Assembly: GCF_015706575.1 (NCBI RefSeq)
Contig: NW_024037062.1
Coordinates: forward strand, 1,794,811-1,858,810
Direction: 5' to 3'
From: Patiria miniata
Lineage: Eukaryota; Echinodermata; Asteroidea; Valvatida; Asterinidae
Length of the DNA stretch: 64,000 bases
The notes beneath the pieces were generated by a model. It was not told where the DNA came from and made no database searches. It saw only the letters and a list, made by a program, of their open reading frames with translations. The stretch's first letter is position 1; the number at the start of each line of letters is the position of its first letter. A program made the position numbers and the translations under genes. Shown here one piece after another: positions 1 to 12,640 of this stretch.

Positions 1-3000
1 ATCACACCATTTCTTAAAATCACAAACCTGACTTTGAAACAGCAGCGATTACTTAGAGAGTTCTGTTTTAAACGTTGCTTTGGAAATTCTTGTCTTTATT
101 TCTGGAGAGAGGGGACGTGAAGGAGGGGAAGTGGAGAGTGGAGCCCCCAACTTATGATTGTCAGAGATTGCAATGACTCTCAACTTTATTTCATATGGTA
201 CTTCCAGCCAATGTGGGGTTTGTAGCCATAACCTAATTGGACACTTACGTCTATGGCTACAGCTATTCCCTGCAGTGCAACAATGGCAAAAAATAAAGCC
301 ATACAAAAAAAAAATGGAAATTGATACAGCCTACCCAATCGTTGGATCCACCAGAGAGTCAAAGTTCATTGGCTTGGGAAACAGTATCCGAGTATTAGTA
401 ACTCCTTTGAATGAACTGAACATCTAACTCTTTCTCGCTTTAATTCCGGAATATTTAGTTGCGTATCTTCACTGTTATCTCCCTGCATAGTGCCCCCTTA
501 TTATTTCACATGATGTATTATCAGTGAAGCTGCCGGTATCAAACGAAGACGTACTTTTAACGTCAGACACGTACGTAATTCCATCATCGGGGCTCAGCAT
601 ATGGTAACAGAAAAATTTAATTAAACAGGTCTGTCCTTCTTTACTTTTCTTTATTTGAAAAAAAAAAAACTGTGTGTGTACGTTCATGTAACACTTGGCA
701 GTGTAAACATATGATACTGAATCCTGTTTGGGTTGACATTTTCGGGTTACAGAACGCCAAAGGAATGTTGAGTGTTCTTAGATACATGAATCCTGATTGC
801 ACTTATGATCAGTTATTATCTCAATATTTTGGTTTTGATAAGGAAAAAAAGACTGAGTGCCCATTCACCTGAACTGACAAGGGAAATAATCAAATAAAAC
901 CAGCCATATGTCAGTATGTCACAATAGAAATCGAATGTAGGAATGGTGTACTTTTAACTACACTGTATTTATCATTAGCATATCATTAACATATCATTAA
1001 CTACATTCATTGTATAATCAAGATGTGTAACAGAAACTTTTTTCTGTTGTGTCTGTTCAGAGCCACCATAGCATGGCACTTCATAAGGGGAGGGCCCATT
1101 CACGCATTTAACGCAAACGTTGCACAACTTGTGAAATATATTCACAAAGATACGAACGACGTTTATCCTTTTGATGTGCAGAAAAGCCATCACTGTTCCT
1201 GTGAGTCGAATGCATCCTGTTTTGGCGTTAGCAGCCTACTACATGTCTTGTATAGCCTACAGTTCCTTCCTCCATTAATAAATTTGATTGTTTATCTTCA
1301 CCTTGTCTGCATGATGCTCTTCATTGTAAATTAACACAAGACATGCATCCACCATCCATTACAAATTAGAATCTTCCCTTGGCAGAAACAAAGTGGAAGT
1401 TAATTGCTTTAGCAGATAAGACCAGGCCCTGTGGTTGGGGTACAATAATGAATCAGCCCTTTTATAGTGTCGCCTTACATTAATGGTTCCCAGCTTTTGT
1501 TTCCACACTAATGCTCGTAAATTTCAATTTTTCTTCACTCCGGGAACAAAGACCATGACTAATTTTATGTCCATGATGACAACCCTATCAGATTATCGCA
1601 CCTTCCTTCCTGAATAAAAAGCTTAAGGGTCTGGCTTACACTACAAAAGAGCGACAATTGAATAAAGTGTCTGTGTTGTAAAGCATCTCTGTTGGTGTCA
1701 AGTTTCATGGACTCTAAATTCATTAAGAACGTGGTTAATATTCAATCTTGCCTTATTGTGGCCAGAAAGGCTTGCACTTAACATTCAGTGATCTGGTTGT
1801 CATGGGGCATTAGGTAGAAGCCCATTGAAACTAACGATATTTCTTAAAACCCTTTATTCCTGAGTCACTTTTCTAATCTGTTGCGATCACCGTAAATCAC
1901 TCAGGTTGATCACAGTAAAAGGTTGTGAGTAATAAATGGCCCATCTGGTCCACATGGCATGGGTGGAGGCAGCCTTGGACAAATCTTCCACAGAATTGCC
2001 ACTTTACTTCTTTCTTGGTTAACTTTGGGAGAAAAAATTTGTGCTATGGGGTTACCAAAAGAACAAGGATACCAGTATGAGTATCAAAGATCAGTTGTCT
2101 GACTAGTTAAGGGTTGGGTCGGGTATGGGAAGGCCTGCATAAAGATGAAAGTTTAGAGAAAGGCAAACAGCAATGGAATCGCCTTCTGCTCTAAAGGTAA
2201 GCAGCTTTTAATATAGAAGCAATTCACCACAGGATGCAGGCAGATTTAGGAGCAAGGAGTGCGATGCTGAAAGATACCTTCACTTTTAATATACTTTGAT
2301 GACCCAATAAAGATAATGTAAAGAAAATATTTGTGATTTAATGGCCCATAAAACCAGTTTTTATTGCTGCCAGAGAATTGGGCAAGTCTTGTGATAATTG
2401 AATGCATCAGGGAGAAACAAATGAGTGATTTGCAAGATAAGCTTTAAGTTATGTCTCCTATCAAGTCCCATGCAGTTAATTCTGTGTGTAGAACACTGGG
2501 GCCCAATTGCATAGATCTGTAAGGCAGGAAAAGTGCTTATAATTTTACATCCTTACCAAAAAAGAGAACTAGTCACTAGCCATTATATTTTACATTGCAT
2601 GAATTTTCAGCTGGTACCTGTTTTGGTAAGTGCATGTAAATATTTTATGTGCTTTTAAAGTTTTAGCTAACTGTTACATTAGTACCAACTCTTTGAAATT
2701 GGGATCAGGAGTTTTTTTATTAAATTCTTGCTTACAAAATTTCAGTATTCAACTCAGACACAGCTTATTAGTTGCTTTCTAATGCATATATCGACATACT
2801 ATAAAGGGAGGCAACAAAAGGTATAACAAAGTTACTCAAGACTTTCCTAATGATTTTTTTAAATTTTCAATTTGCAATAGCATACAGCTGTTCCAAGAAA
2901 AAGTTGCATGCCTAAGAATGAGTCAAACCAAACTTGACAATATTTATCGGAATTGAAATTTAAAACAAGGAATAGCAAAAGAAAAATTAAATAATAAAAA

Positions 3001-3523
3001 AATATGTGTCACTGGGTCTCCCACTAACTTAAGATTTGCCAAGTATGTACTCGCCAAGTCCAGTCCAAGTCATTAATTTGCAATTAATAATGTTAACTTT
3101 TAGACCTATTATATAGTGCTTGCCCCTTTAAAGTTTATTAACACTTTCCAGACCCCGTTGAAGAATTTCCAACATTTGGGGAAGTGTAAACAAAACTCCA
3201 AAATGTTTGGGTTCCAGGGATTCTGCTGACCAACACAAGACAGATATGCCATTATGTGGTGGCGAAATATCCTCAGTGGGATTAGGAGTGTCAAAACTGG
3301 CACAAAATGTAAGATAAAGAACAGGCTACAAAAACCGCTACATGGAGTTCATATTTCACAGGCAACTGTAACTGAAAGCAAGGTACGTAAGCACATATAT
3401 CCCAAAGCAGGTACATGTATTTCTGTCCAGAAGACTATCAATTTTTCCTCTGTATTTGCAATTTTTGTACTTTGCAAGGCCTGCCAGTTAAAAAAATGGA
3501 ACTGCAAATCTTGGAAAGTACTA
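1..3523. other. No recognisable gene; AT-rich unique DNA
   Basis: No protein family could be recognised here. Open frames are at most about 100 codons, overlap on opposite strands and have no paired splice sites that I trust. The only internal structure noticed is a small tandem repeat at 979-1000, plus oligo-A runs. It is best read as intergenic or intronic sequence. Confidence 0.6.
979..1000. repeat. Two 11-bp tandem units
   Basis: The unit CATATCATTAA occurs twice without a gap (979-989 and 990-1000). A degenerate TATCATTAG precedes it. This is probably replication slippage, with no function implied. Confidence 0.7.
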
Positions 3524-3579
3524 TGACAGCAAACGACCGTTGAAATCAAGTTGACAGCAAACGACTGTTGAAATCAAGT
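3524..3579. repeat. Tandem duplication of a 28-bp unit
   Basis: A 28-bp unit beginning TGACAGCAAACGA is present twice head to tail (3524-3551 and 3552-3579) with a single C/T difference. The near identity indicates a recent duplication. Confidence 0.9.
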
Positions 3580-3897
3580 GCCTACACGTATTCAGGCTAA
3601 GCATTCAAAACCTTACAGTGCACTTTGAGTGAAGACTATGTTATTTAGACATTGAAGGTAACCACAATTTGATTTCTTTAGCCAATGACATGAAGAATGA
3701 TTTGGATTACTCATTTTATTTTCACTAATTTTCACACATTAAAAAAGCACCAATGTGGAGATTGCAGTGTGCAAGCTGAATGAGCAAGAAAGTTTTCCTC
3801 GATAATTGTCTCTGGCTAAGTTTCATGACTGGGTACGAACCTTAACATTGAATCTTGGTTATTGCGAATACTACCATTTTTCAGTAGCAATTTGTTC

Positions 3898-4207
3898 TAA
3901 ATGTAATGAGGCTCAATACACAAACCGACTTACTTGAAAAAAGATCATTATAATATATTCACAGAATCTAATAAACCAAAGTCAACATGAGATAAAGGAA
4001 AACAGCAGCTTATCAGGGCACAAACTGATACAAACAAAGTGGAAATCACTATTAAATGTCATGAGGCTAAATACACAAACTGACTTACTTGAACTTAATG
4101 GTCATTATAATTCACAGAATCCAATAAACCAAAGTAAACACAAGATAAAGTAAAACTGCCGCTTATCACCGCACAAATTGATACAAACAAGTAGAAATCA
4201 AACACTA
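3898..4207. repeat. Diverged tandem duplication of a ~155-bp unit
   Basis: Two successive units (3898-4052 and 4053-4207) both start TAAATGT-ATGAGGCT and keep the same order of blocks. These blocks are ATACACAAAC-GACTTACTTGA, TCATTATAAT, CACAGAATC-AATAAACC, GCTTATCA and GATACAAACAA. Small indels and substitutions separate them, so the duplication is older than the 28-bp one nearby. Neither unit has a useful open frame. Confidence 0.85.
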
Positions 4208-7200
4208 CCAATCCACAAAATACCTTGATCTTTGTGTTCAATTGTATTCCACAGCGGATGCGGTGCTGTTTAAGTATGGGGTCAAGTGTCTGAGAACTTA
4301 ACCACAGGGCCTGGGCCCAGGGTTCTTTGAACTGTGCTCAAATGTCTTCTCAGAAAAAAACAACACAGACTGTGAGGTATACATGATTTAAACATGTTTT
4401 GCAAAGACATTTCTGGTATAAGGGGCATCTGGTGTTGTGGGGCAGGGGTGTGGCTTATAATGGCGGACCAATCAGAATACTCCAAAATGGTTATTGGCCA
4501 ACCGAGTCTGTGTCCCAGGTCACATGACACATCACCCTTCTGTGGTACACCATGTAGGATTGGTGATTCTTACCTTAGGCTTAAGTTTTACTGCCAATTG
4601 CCATTTGTTTCCTTGACAAGTTGACAGGAATTTGATGGATTGAACATCATACACAGTGTGCACCGAAGACTGTTACATGTACAATGTACTTTTAAACCTC
4701 AAGTTTGTCAGGCAAAATTGTCAAATCACTTTTTTCCTAAGCTACTGCAATTTTGTCCTAGTTCTGTTGCAAATAACAATATGAATTGTATTTCTACCGG
4801 AACATAGCAGTCAAATTTGAACTTGTTAAGACTTTTGTTCAACTTAACACACCTGCCAAAGTTCTCATAACTTTCCAAGATAAAACGGCATATGCACACA
4901 CTCACAGCCCTTCAAAATATTTGCTTACTTGCTCCCATTTATGACTTAATGCACTGACAACATCTCTCTTCTGTTGTGTGTGCCTACAACCATTCTGAGT
5001 TTTGTAATTCAGTCAAATATTGGCACAGGCTTGTGAGCTTGTAAACAGGTCTTAAAGGCTTTCAAAGCCCAGTAAGGCCGTTTAACAAGCAGATATCAGA
5101 TGCCCTCCCCCCTCCCATCAACTCTGTTCACAACTTATTTGCTTTAAGGGTTTACTCCACATAACGTCTTTTCATAAATCGTTCATAATTGATTATCTGG
5201 CATTGTTAATGAAAAAGGGGAAAGATTGTAAATGTGTCAGTGTTTGTTTTCCTAAAAACTCTTTCCTCCATGATGTGAAGTATAAAAAGTACAACAGAAG
5301 ACTTGAAATTATTCTTGAACCAAATCAAGTTTTCCACAATCGTGATGCAAATTCCAGGGTTTTATAGTGTTCACTTTTCAACGACATAAAATTACCAGTA
5401 AAAAAATAAAGTTTATGCCCTAGACTTAGATAAGGCAAAGCCAAATTTAATTGAAAAATCTGTATGCACCACACAGTTAAATCCAGGGACCAGATTTGAT
5501 AATATGACTAGAGCAAACGGTCAACAAGATTGAGAAAAAGCAAGAAGTTTGCTCCTTGCAGCCTGCCCAGGCCATCTCTAACACCACCCCTGCTGACAGT
5601 GCAAGAAAAATCCCTCCAGGTATTTACTCTATAATTTCATAAGAAAAACTGTTACAGAACAGCTCTGTCAACGGCCAAGTCCTTCCCTGGAGCATGGAGG
5701 AAGGAATCACAAAAAAGGACCTCAAACCCACCGCGGAGAACATGAAGACCAAATGGTTTCTTCTCAAAAATTATTTCCGTTCGCCGCTTGCGCTTTCCTG
5801 GGGCACCCGCGGAGCAATTAAACACACTCTAGACACGTGTTACCACGTCACGAACACATGGTTTCATCATGTGTCCTTTCTCTATGATCAGAACCACCTA
5901 ATGCCGTTCTTGTTTGGAAGGTAACTGGACACAAATTAGTCCAAGACCAATTTTCTCTTGCAGGTAAACCAATACATCCATCAGTATTTGCTGTGGGACC
6001 AATTGCCTCAATTTAAACAGCTTTTTATGAAGTCGATGATGGATTGATCAGTGTGGTTAAAAGTCCGAAGCCCTTGAAGTATACCTGTTATACCGAACTT
6101 GCCCACAATTTATGGGTACATTTTGACATGGATTGATGCCCTGTCCCTTTTGAGCCCACCTGGCGGTGGCTTTTTTGTCTGGGAGGGGTACAACACAATT
6201 GGGATTTGAGGTATTCGGTCGTCGATTCGTCAACCCACCTGCCAACTCAAATTGACGGTAAAAAAAGAAAAGTGCACAAGTGGTCTTTTTGACAAAACCA
6301 GGCCGTGCCGTTGACAACAACTGTCCAAAATCCTGAATAAAACTGCTCCATTTCTCACGGTAATTAGACCCATGTTAGACCCAAAATCAAGAACCATTTT
6401 TTTTGGCCATGTTACAAGTCGCCACAATGCCCCAAAGTGCACAGACGAAGTTCCCCCGGATCCTCAAAAAAACTCTGTCACGCTGTAGACTTTTGAGGAT
6501 TACATTTCACGAAAGTAACCACACGCTTGGAAATCTCAGACAAAAAACTTCTTCTCTTTGTGGACTTAGCATTCAAGTTTTATAGGGTTACGAGACAATC
6601 GCGATTTTCAGCTTGATTCAACCACCAAATCCAATGAATAAATCCCCAGAGAAAACCAGCAGGCGGCGTTTCAAATACAAAATGTTCAGTCCCTGTACGC
6701 TGTACGGCCAGTCCGCCCTAGAAAAGTAGAAATACACCAATGGGCCGGGGTGAAAGAAAGTACGGCGGAACTTGGCAGGACCACACGGTGAGGTCGCGGG
6801 GCAGATGCCGAGAATTAATTGGTGAAAAACAAGCCCAGGCTGGTTCATGGTTCGTTTCACGGGGAGAAAAGATTTCCTGTTCCCGGCCCTCCGCTGAAAG
6901 ACTCGCCATTTTGACAAGAGGGTCGCAGTTCCTTAATTTTCATGGGACCAGCGCAGTGCAACGCAGGCCAACTCGCTCAACACAACTCCGATTTTTGTTT
7001 TGCTTTATTTTTTAACTCACGACTCGCCGCGCGGAAACAAAGGTGTTGAAAAAGTCGATCGCGAAACCACACCACGCCGATTTCAAGGGGGTTTCAGAGT
7101 TTTGTCTGGGAAGCCTTTGCCAAGCCTAGCCCCAGGGCCTGGAGGTTTTCACGGATTGTTTGGGCCTGAAGTCCGATGTTTCCTCAAGCCGCTTGATTTG

Positions 7201-9646
7201 ATTCTGGTGTTTTTCTTTTTCGGAAAATACCACTGGAACTAAACAAACAAGCTGGCGAGGAAAACGAAAACACCGTAGATAAAATCCTGCAGAAAAATAA
7301 TGTTTTGCTCCAAGTTGCTCTCTTCCCGTGCACTTCACATGTTCCGATTCTTTTCCCCTAACGAATTTTTAATTTGTATATTTTACTTATGTGAAAAAAG
7401 TAGGTTTTTCTATTGAGGACGTTTTCGATATACTTTAATTTGGCTTCCTTTTACGCCCGTGACGCACACAACTACAAATGCCTGAATATTGTCCGGCCTC
7501 AAAACAATTCGATATAATGTGATTATTCCATAACTTGACGTTCATGACGTAGGCGGATTTCTATGCAGATGTCTCATTCAAAATTTCAATACCTTTTGTA
7601 CTGCTATAGAATACAAATGGCAATTTAAAAACAACTTCCACTTTTTGGGATGAACCTCGAAGAAAGCACGTACAGAGCAACTTTAATTATAAAAGCAAAC
7701 ATAGTCATCAGTGGCAGAACCATATTATTAACAACAAATTATTTATGTGTAGCTTCACTGCAAACATTTTCACATTTACAAAAAAAGAAAGTTACATATT
7801 TTCAGAGTTATGTATTTAATGCTGCAACTTTCAAGTTATCGCAGAAGAAATTTAAGTATTCTAAAATCCCTAGAAGTAGAACAGTAGAAGTAGATGAACC
7901 AATGGGGAAAAAGAACGCCGCCCGAGAAGAAATTATTTCCGGGGATCAACACTTCCTTCATCCACTCCCGGCGATCAGCTGTTTTTCTCGTTGAATAAGC
8001 TTTCATCCTTTCGGATTCCGAAGCAATTTTTTTCCATGACGATATCAAAACTCGAACTGCGTCAAACCGAGTTTGTTTGCCCTCGGGGAAGAACAATCCC
8101 AACACGCGCCGAACCATTTCAACCAACTAGTCAGCTGAGCCTGGCTATAGCTGAACGAAAATGTGATTATGCCTGCTTACTGGGTGGGAGAAAATGAGAA
8201 GAATATTGCCATTTTATGATCTTGTTACTGAACTTACCTTGAGAAAAGGCCACTGGAATTAAACAGTTCAGGAGACAAAAAGCCACGGTTGATGTCAATC
8301 GGCGCATTTTCCCGGGGCAGGCTGCCGACGTATGTCCCATGGTTCTGGTTGCAACAGCCCGCTCTGTATGCATTCCTCGTAATTTCATCCTCATTCCATC
8401 CACCACTCGCAGTACCAACAAAAGTCCAGGGCTGTTCTCTCCAAATTCCAGGGACGGATGACGACCAGTTTTCCAATCAGGCTAGCCGAAGGACTTTTCT
8501 ACCGGAGGCGAGCAAGGATCTGGTGCATGGCGTCACAGAAAGCGAGAAAATTGGCAGTTAAAATTCAGGGATGTTTCTGAAAATGAGAATATTATGCGCA
8601 CAATCCCATCATAGTGAACAGTCCATATACAATGTGTACACAATACGGCGCGCCGTGTGTGTGAATGAATAGAATTGACCGTACTGCGCATGCACACGCG
8701 CGAGACACAGTGACATTTTTTAGACTCTTCGATTAAAAGATGGGGGTTTGATGCAATTATGTAAATCAAAACGATTATATCTAAATCGTTTGGTGACATG
8801 GAGGATATTAGCGTGTTATACCTACCCCGCTGTTGTATATTTATCTTGCACAATATCTGTAACCTATTGAGGTTTAGGGACTTGTAAATAAACTACTGAT
8901 TACAATAAACCCCATACAGATAATGGTGTAGTCTTGTAGTTGTTTCAACAATGTTTATTCGCCAGACAGCTAACACGAGATGGCGCGCCGTTTGCACACA
9001 AAAAATGAGAGTAAACTATAACGGAATTGTTTGCAATTATTATCAAAATGCGAAATGGAGGATAATCACTGATGTAATCCCACAGACACTTTTTACAGTT
9101 GTTAAGACGCCCTGTCGCCAAATTAGACAAGTTTACCGACATTTTAGTCGGCAACACAACAGTACGGTACCACCTGAACTGATAAATTGGGCACAACTGG
9201 AATTTTAACACACAAAAAAAAAATGAACAAGAGATAACTATTATGATAAATGTGAAAATAAACGTAATACGAGATAATGATTCGAAAGGAATTCTGGGGG
9301 AGCAAAATGACGCGGCAACCCAATATGTTTTCATAATTTTTCCTTTTTAGTAAACAAAATGCCCCTTGTCTACGAAGAGGTTTGCCAAGATCGCTTAGGA
9401 GGGGAGATGTTGATAGGTCTTAACTTGAAAATGAAATGCCGTCTGTTTGGGCCCACGGGAAGGTCCTCGCTGCTATTTTTGTGTGTGTTTGTGTAAAAGG
9501 GCTAACAGAGGCAGCTGATCCGAGACACCCTGTCCAACTTCCCAACCTATTTGCAAAACCGAATCGCGGAATCGGTACTTTCACAGAGCATAAATTGGCA
9601 ATGACAACAAACCACCAGTTTATAGATCTGACCCAGAGGTCAAAAC
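4208..9646. other. No recognisable gene; mixed AT-rich and moderately GC-rich DNA
   Basis: Nothing could be assigned. Between about 6600 and 7250, and again at 7900-8560, base composition is more GC-rich and frames of 80-115 codons are open on both strands together. That pattern reflects composition rather than coding. No homopolymer-rich or inverted-repeat element was found here. Confidence 0.55.
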
Positions 9647-9657
9647 GCCGCCATCTT
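9647..9657 (-). promoter_or_regulatory. YY1-like site
   Basis: The minus strand reads AAGATGGCGGC, an exact match to the core commonly given for YY1. Such sites often lie near animal promoters or start codons, but no gene start is visible beside it. One 11-bp match in 64 kb is only suggestive. Confidence 0.2.
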
Positions 9658-10864
9658 ATTTCTGATCAATTTTGAGGGTCTGGATGCACCATAACATCAC
9701 AAGCTCCATATGATGAGATCGCCTCCAATGTCTCCAGCCGTAAATCTTTCTCCTCCTATTGCGTCTGTGGCCTCCCCGTTTCATTTTTAATGGTAGGTGA
9801 TAAAAGGCGGTGTTGTCCTGGAATTCCTGAGCAATGACCAAACGTGTCCCGACGGACACCGCTATATAAACACGACCTGGCTGAAACACTTCCGGAATTG
9901 TTTCCGAATCCACGCGGCAACTTAATACTTTGCAAAATCATAACAAGATAAGATAAAAACTTCGTATCGACAGCCGTATCAGAGGTTTTATCCGACCGCA
10001 TTGTGTTTGTGTATTTTAGTTCTTTTTCTTCCCCTTTTGTGTAGGTCCTCTTCTGTTCACGGTACTACCAATATCATCATTACTTCCCTGTAGACACTGA
10101 AGCAATTGCAAGAGACCCAATTAATTCATATCAATAAAGAAACCCATTGAAAAAACTTGCCAATTCAAACTTTATGGAATATCATTCAAAAGTTATATAG
10201 ATCCAATTTCCATACCAACTTATTTCCTGTGAGTTAGATAAAAAATAAAATTCGACGTTGTCCTCATTTTGAGTGGACAGCAGAGTGATGGCCAATGACT
10301 TAATAATTATGGTCTTACAAAATGACCAGCTCACCAAAATGTTTACAATGACACAGTTACACCGTAAACAAAATCGTTCACTTTAAAAGTCCTCAATCCC
10401 ATGTGCTCACGTTGAAATTAAATAGTTGTCTTAATATTTCCTAAATTTCTACAGCTGTTCCATTTGGCTTTGCGAGGGAACAAACTTCAGAGATTTCACG
10501 TTCCGATGATGGTGCCGGTGTGTGATTGTCTGTGACGATGGTGTGCATTTCTCGCATAGTTGCACATGTGAATCGTAGTGTTGGAACATACAAAAATGTT
10601 AACAAATTTCTTGCAAAAATATGCAGTTTCTTCGAAAGTTTTCAAAATAGTATATTTAAAATTCTTTTCAGGTAATTAAGGGAGCGTATTGTTTTCACGT
10701 AGGGCCTAATTCGTTTTAAGTTAAAGTGTCTGGTTCGGAATGGTTTTGTGCAAAGACAATATTCTTTTCTTCGTATCTTCTTTTTTTCGTATAATCTTGT
10801 GCATTGTAACATGCATTATAATCGGAGTGTAGTACATGTACTTCCTCTGTTGACATTTTTTTAA
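9658..10864. other. No recognisable gene
   Basis: AT-rich unique sequence. No frame, splice pair or repeat could be supported. Confidence 0.55.
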
Positions 10865-10880
10865 GGGGGGGGGGGGGGGG
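10865..10880. repeat. G homopolymer, 16 bp
   Basis: An uninterrupted run of 16 G. It is one of several G or C tracts of 9-17 bp in the window and could form intermolecular or slipped G-quadruplex structures. Its exact length is prone to sequencing error. Confidence 0.9.
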
Positions 10881-11572
10881 CGAGCAGGTGGTTATTTCCT
10901 GTCACCGGGCCTCATACCGGCCCCATTAGGTGCACAGGTCGTTAACCATGGGTGGTAAAGTGCCGCGTGATCGGCGGATGTAGTATCATGAGTATACGTC
11001 TGCGAGTATGGTTGACATCCGCTTTACTACAAAAAGAAGGAAAACAGACGATCTTCTTCCTTCGAAACCAATAATGCTTTTAACGGTTTAATGCCGTTCG
11101 CGCAAGACTTCATCATAACAAAACAGGGCTAAGTAAAACTGGACCCAGAGCGCAGAAAGTTTATTCCATCAAAACGGCTTTTAAGTCTTTTCATGCACAC
11201 AAAGCAATGGGTCGGATTTTGAGTCAAAACTTAGCAACGCGATTGTTCCCCTTTTGGAGTTGTTGAAACTACAAGTCTCTACCATAAAACGTTATTTGAA
11301 GGTAATCACTCACTCCATTACACATTTCAAAGAATTTTGTGATCAAAACATGCAAATGTTATTAGTAAGAAATACGCATCGACTCCTATTGCACTGTCGT
11401 TATCAATGCAATTGTTTGCTTTTGCAGCGTGTGGATCCAGATCGGTAGCATTTGATGTTTCTTGGGTTTTTCCCCAAACCACAACACGTTGCCAATTACG
11501 GGTACCTGGTTATCGTCACTAGCCCACAATCAGTGTGTTATTAAGTCACAAGTGACAGTCAATCAGTCGGGG

Positions 11573-11598
11573 AGTCAGTCAGTCAGTCAGTCAGTCAG
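11573..11598. repeat. (AGTC)n microsatellite
   Basis: About 6.5 uninterrupted AGTC units. Confidence 0.9.
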
Positions 11599-11685
11599 AG
11601 ACAGGTATAGGCCCTGTCCTCACTATAACTGAGGACACTTCATAGGTTAGCCCTCTGGGACCAGTAAAATTGTCAGGTTATCCTT

Positions 11686-11702
11686 GGGGGGGGGGGGGGG
11701 GG
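11686..11702. repeat. G homopolymer, 17 bp
   Basis: An uninterrupted run of 17 G, about 800 bp from the 16-G tract on the same strand. Confidence 0.9.
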
Positions 11703-12459
11703 AACAGCCTCATAATCGTGTTCGTTATAAAGTTATCTTGATATTTTGCCAGTGAACCCATACCATATGGACAGGGTCCGAAAAAGAAAAAACTACATTG
11801 AACAGTTTACTGAGTTTACCAACAGGAATTGCAAACTAACACTTGAATTTGTACATAATAAATGTGGTATATGTTTATTTTATCTTCACCTTCTATGAAA
11901 GCGTCAAATCAATGTTTGGTGCCCTTTAGCCTTCATACAAGATCCCAAAGTTACAGAAAACAATGCACTCCGGAAGCAACGTGTGAAAATTTTGAGTTGA
12001 CAGACACAACACAGGATTCGTACCGAAAGTTTTGACGCGGCCGATGAGACGATTTGGAGTCCTATCATCACAGAATTGTTGGTGTACAAAAGTTGTGTGC
12101 TCGAAGTCTATGAAGTAACGAAGACTTTTCCCCGTATGTTGACACTGGCGGGGTGTTCATTTATTCCACCCAACGGGGGCGAATGGATTACATATTTGAG
12201 TAATTAGTCCCGCTGTTTTAGAACGTGATTATGGCGCGCAAAAGTGGCAAATTGTTACTGTTTGTGTACTCCTTCCAGACGTTGCGGCCCGCGGTAGTAT
12301 TGGCTCAATATCATTCGAGGCCACTTTTTATCTTGAGCTGAAATTAGTAACGTACACAACTCGGAAATATTTGAAACAGTGGGGTAACATTACACTCCGA
12401 CGGCTGAATAAACAAAATATTTCAATGTCATGTAAATACAACGGAAAATGAATTCACAG

Positions 12460-12640
12460 ACTATAATGTCTAGTTGGTCACTAGGACTGTATATAAACTT
12501 TGGTTGAAGTTGTTTTTCTCCATTGCATCTGATGAAGTAGTTGTTACTACGAAAGCTTATGCACAAATGTTTCTTTAGTTAGTCATTTAGTGCTACATTC
12601 GTTTTTTTAGTTGGTCACTGGCGGACAAAAAAAATTGACA
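12460..12640 (+). mobile_element. Possible retroelement relic with repeated ends
   Basis: The phrase AGTTGGTCACTAGG at the left is repeated as AGTTGGTCACTGG about 140 bp to the right. A related AGTTAGTCATTTAG lies between them. The segment between carries the hammerhead-like core at 12524-12563. Direct repeats around a hammerhead core recall Penelope-like retroelement ends or retrozymes, but no reverse transcriptase frame is present. This is inference from short sequence only. Confidence 0.25.
12524..12563 (+). ncRNA. Hammerhead-ribozyme-like motif (degenerate)
   Basis: In order the sequence shows: TGCAT; the core CTGATGA; one extra A; the arm GTAG; the loop TTGTTA; the arm CTAC; the core GAAA; then GCTT; then ATGCA. 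TGCAT pairs perfectly with ATGCA as stem I, and GTAG/CTAC form stem II. The residues GCTT would leave a vestigial stem III with a CUU cleavage triplet. The geometry fits a minimal type I hammerhead, except for the additional A between the core and stem II, which may abolish activity. A chance match or a diverged retroelement relic remain possible. Confidence 0.3.

Larger units (their letters stand above)
10881..12459. other. No recognisable gene; contains two simple repeats
   Basis: Mostly unique AT-rich sequence with the tetranucleotide repeat and the second G-tract listed separately. The longest frames are about 60 codons. Nothing else was found. Confidence 0.55.

Noticed and set aside
10799..10820. 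GTGCATTGTA followed by ATGCATT, similar to miR-33
   Set aside because: No complementary arm is present within hairpin distance, and the seed-length match is expected by chance.
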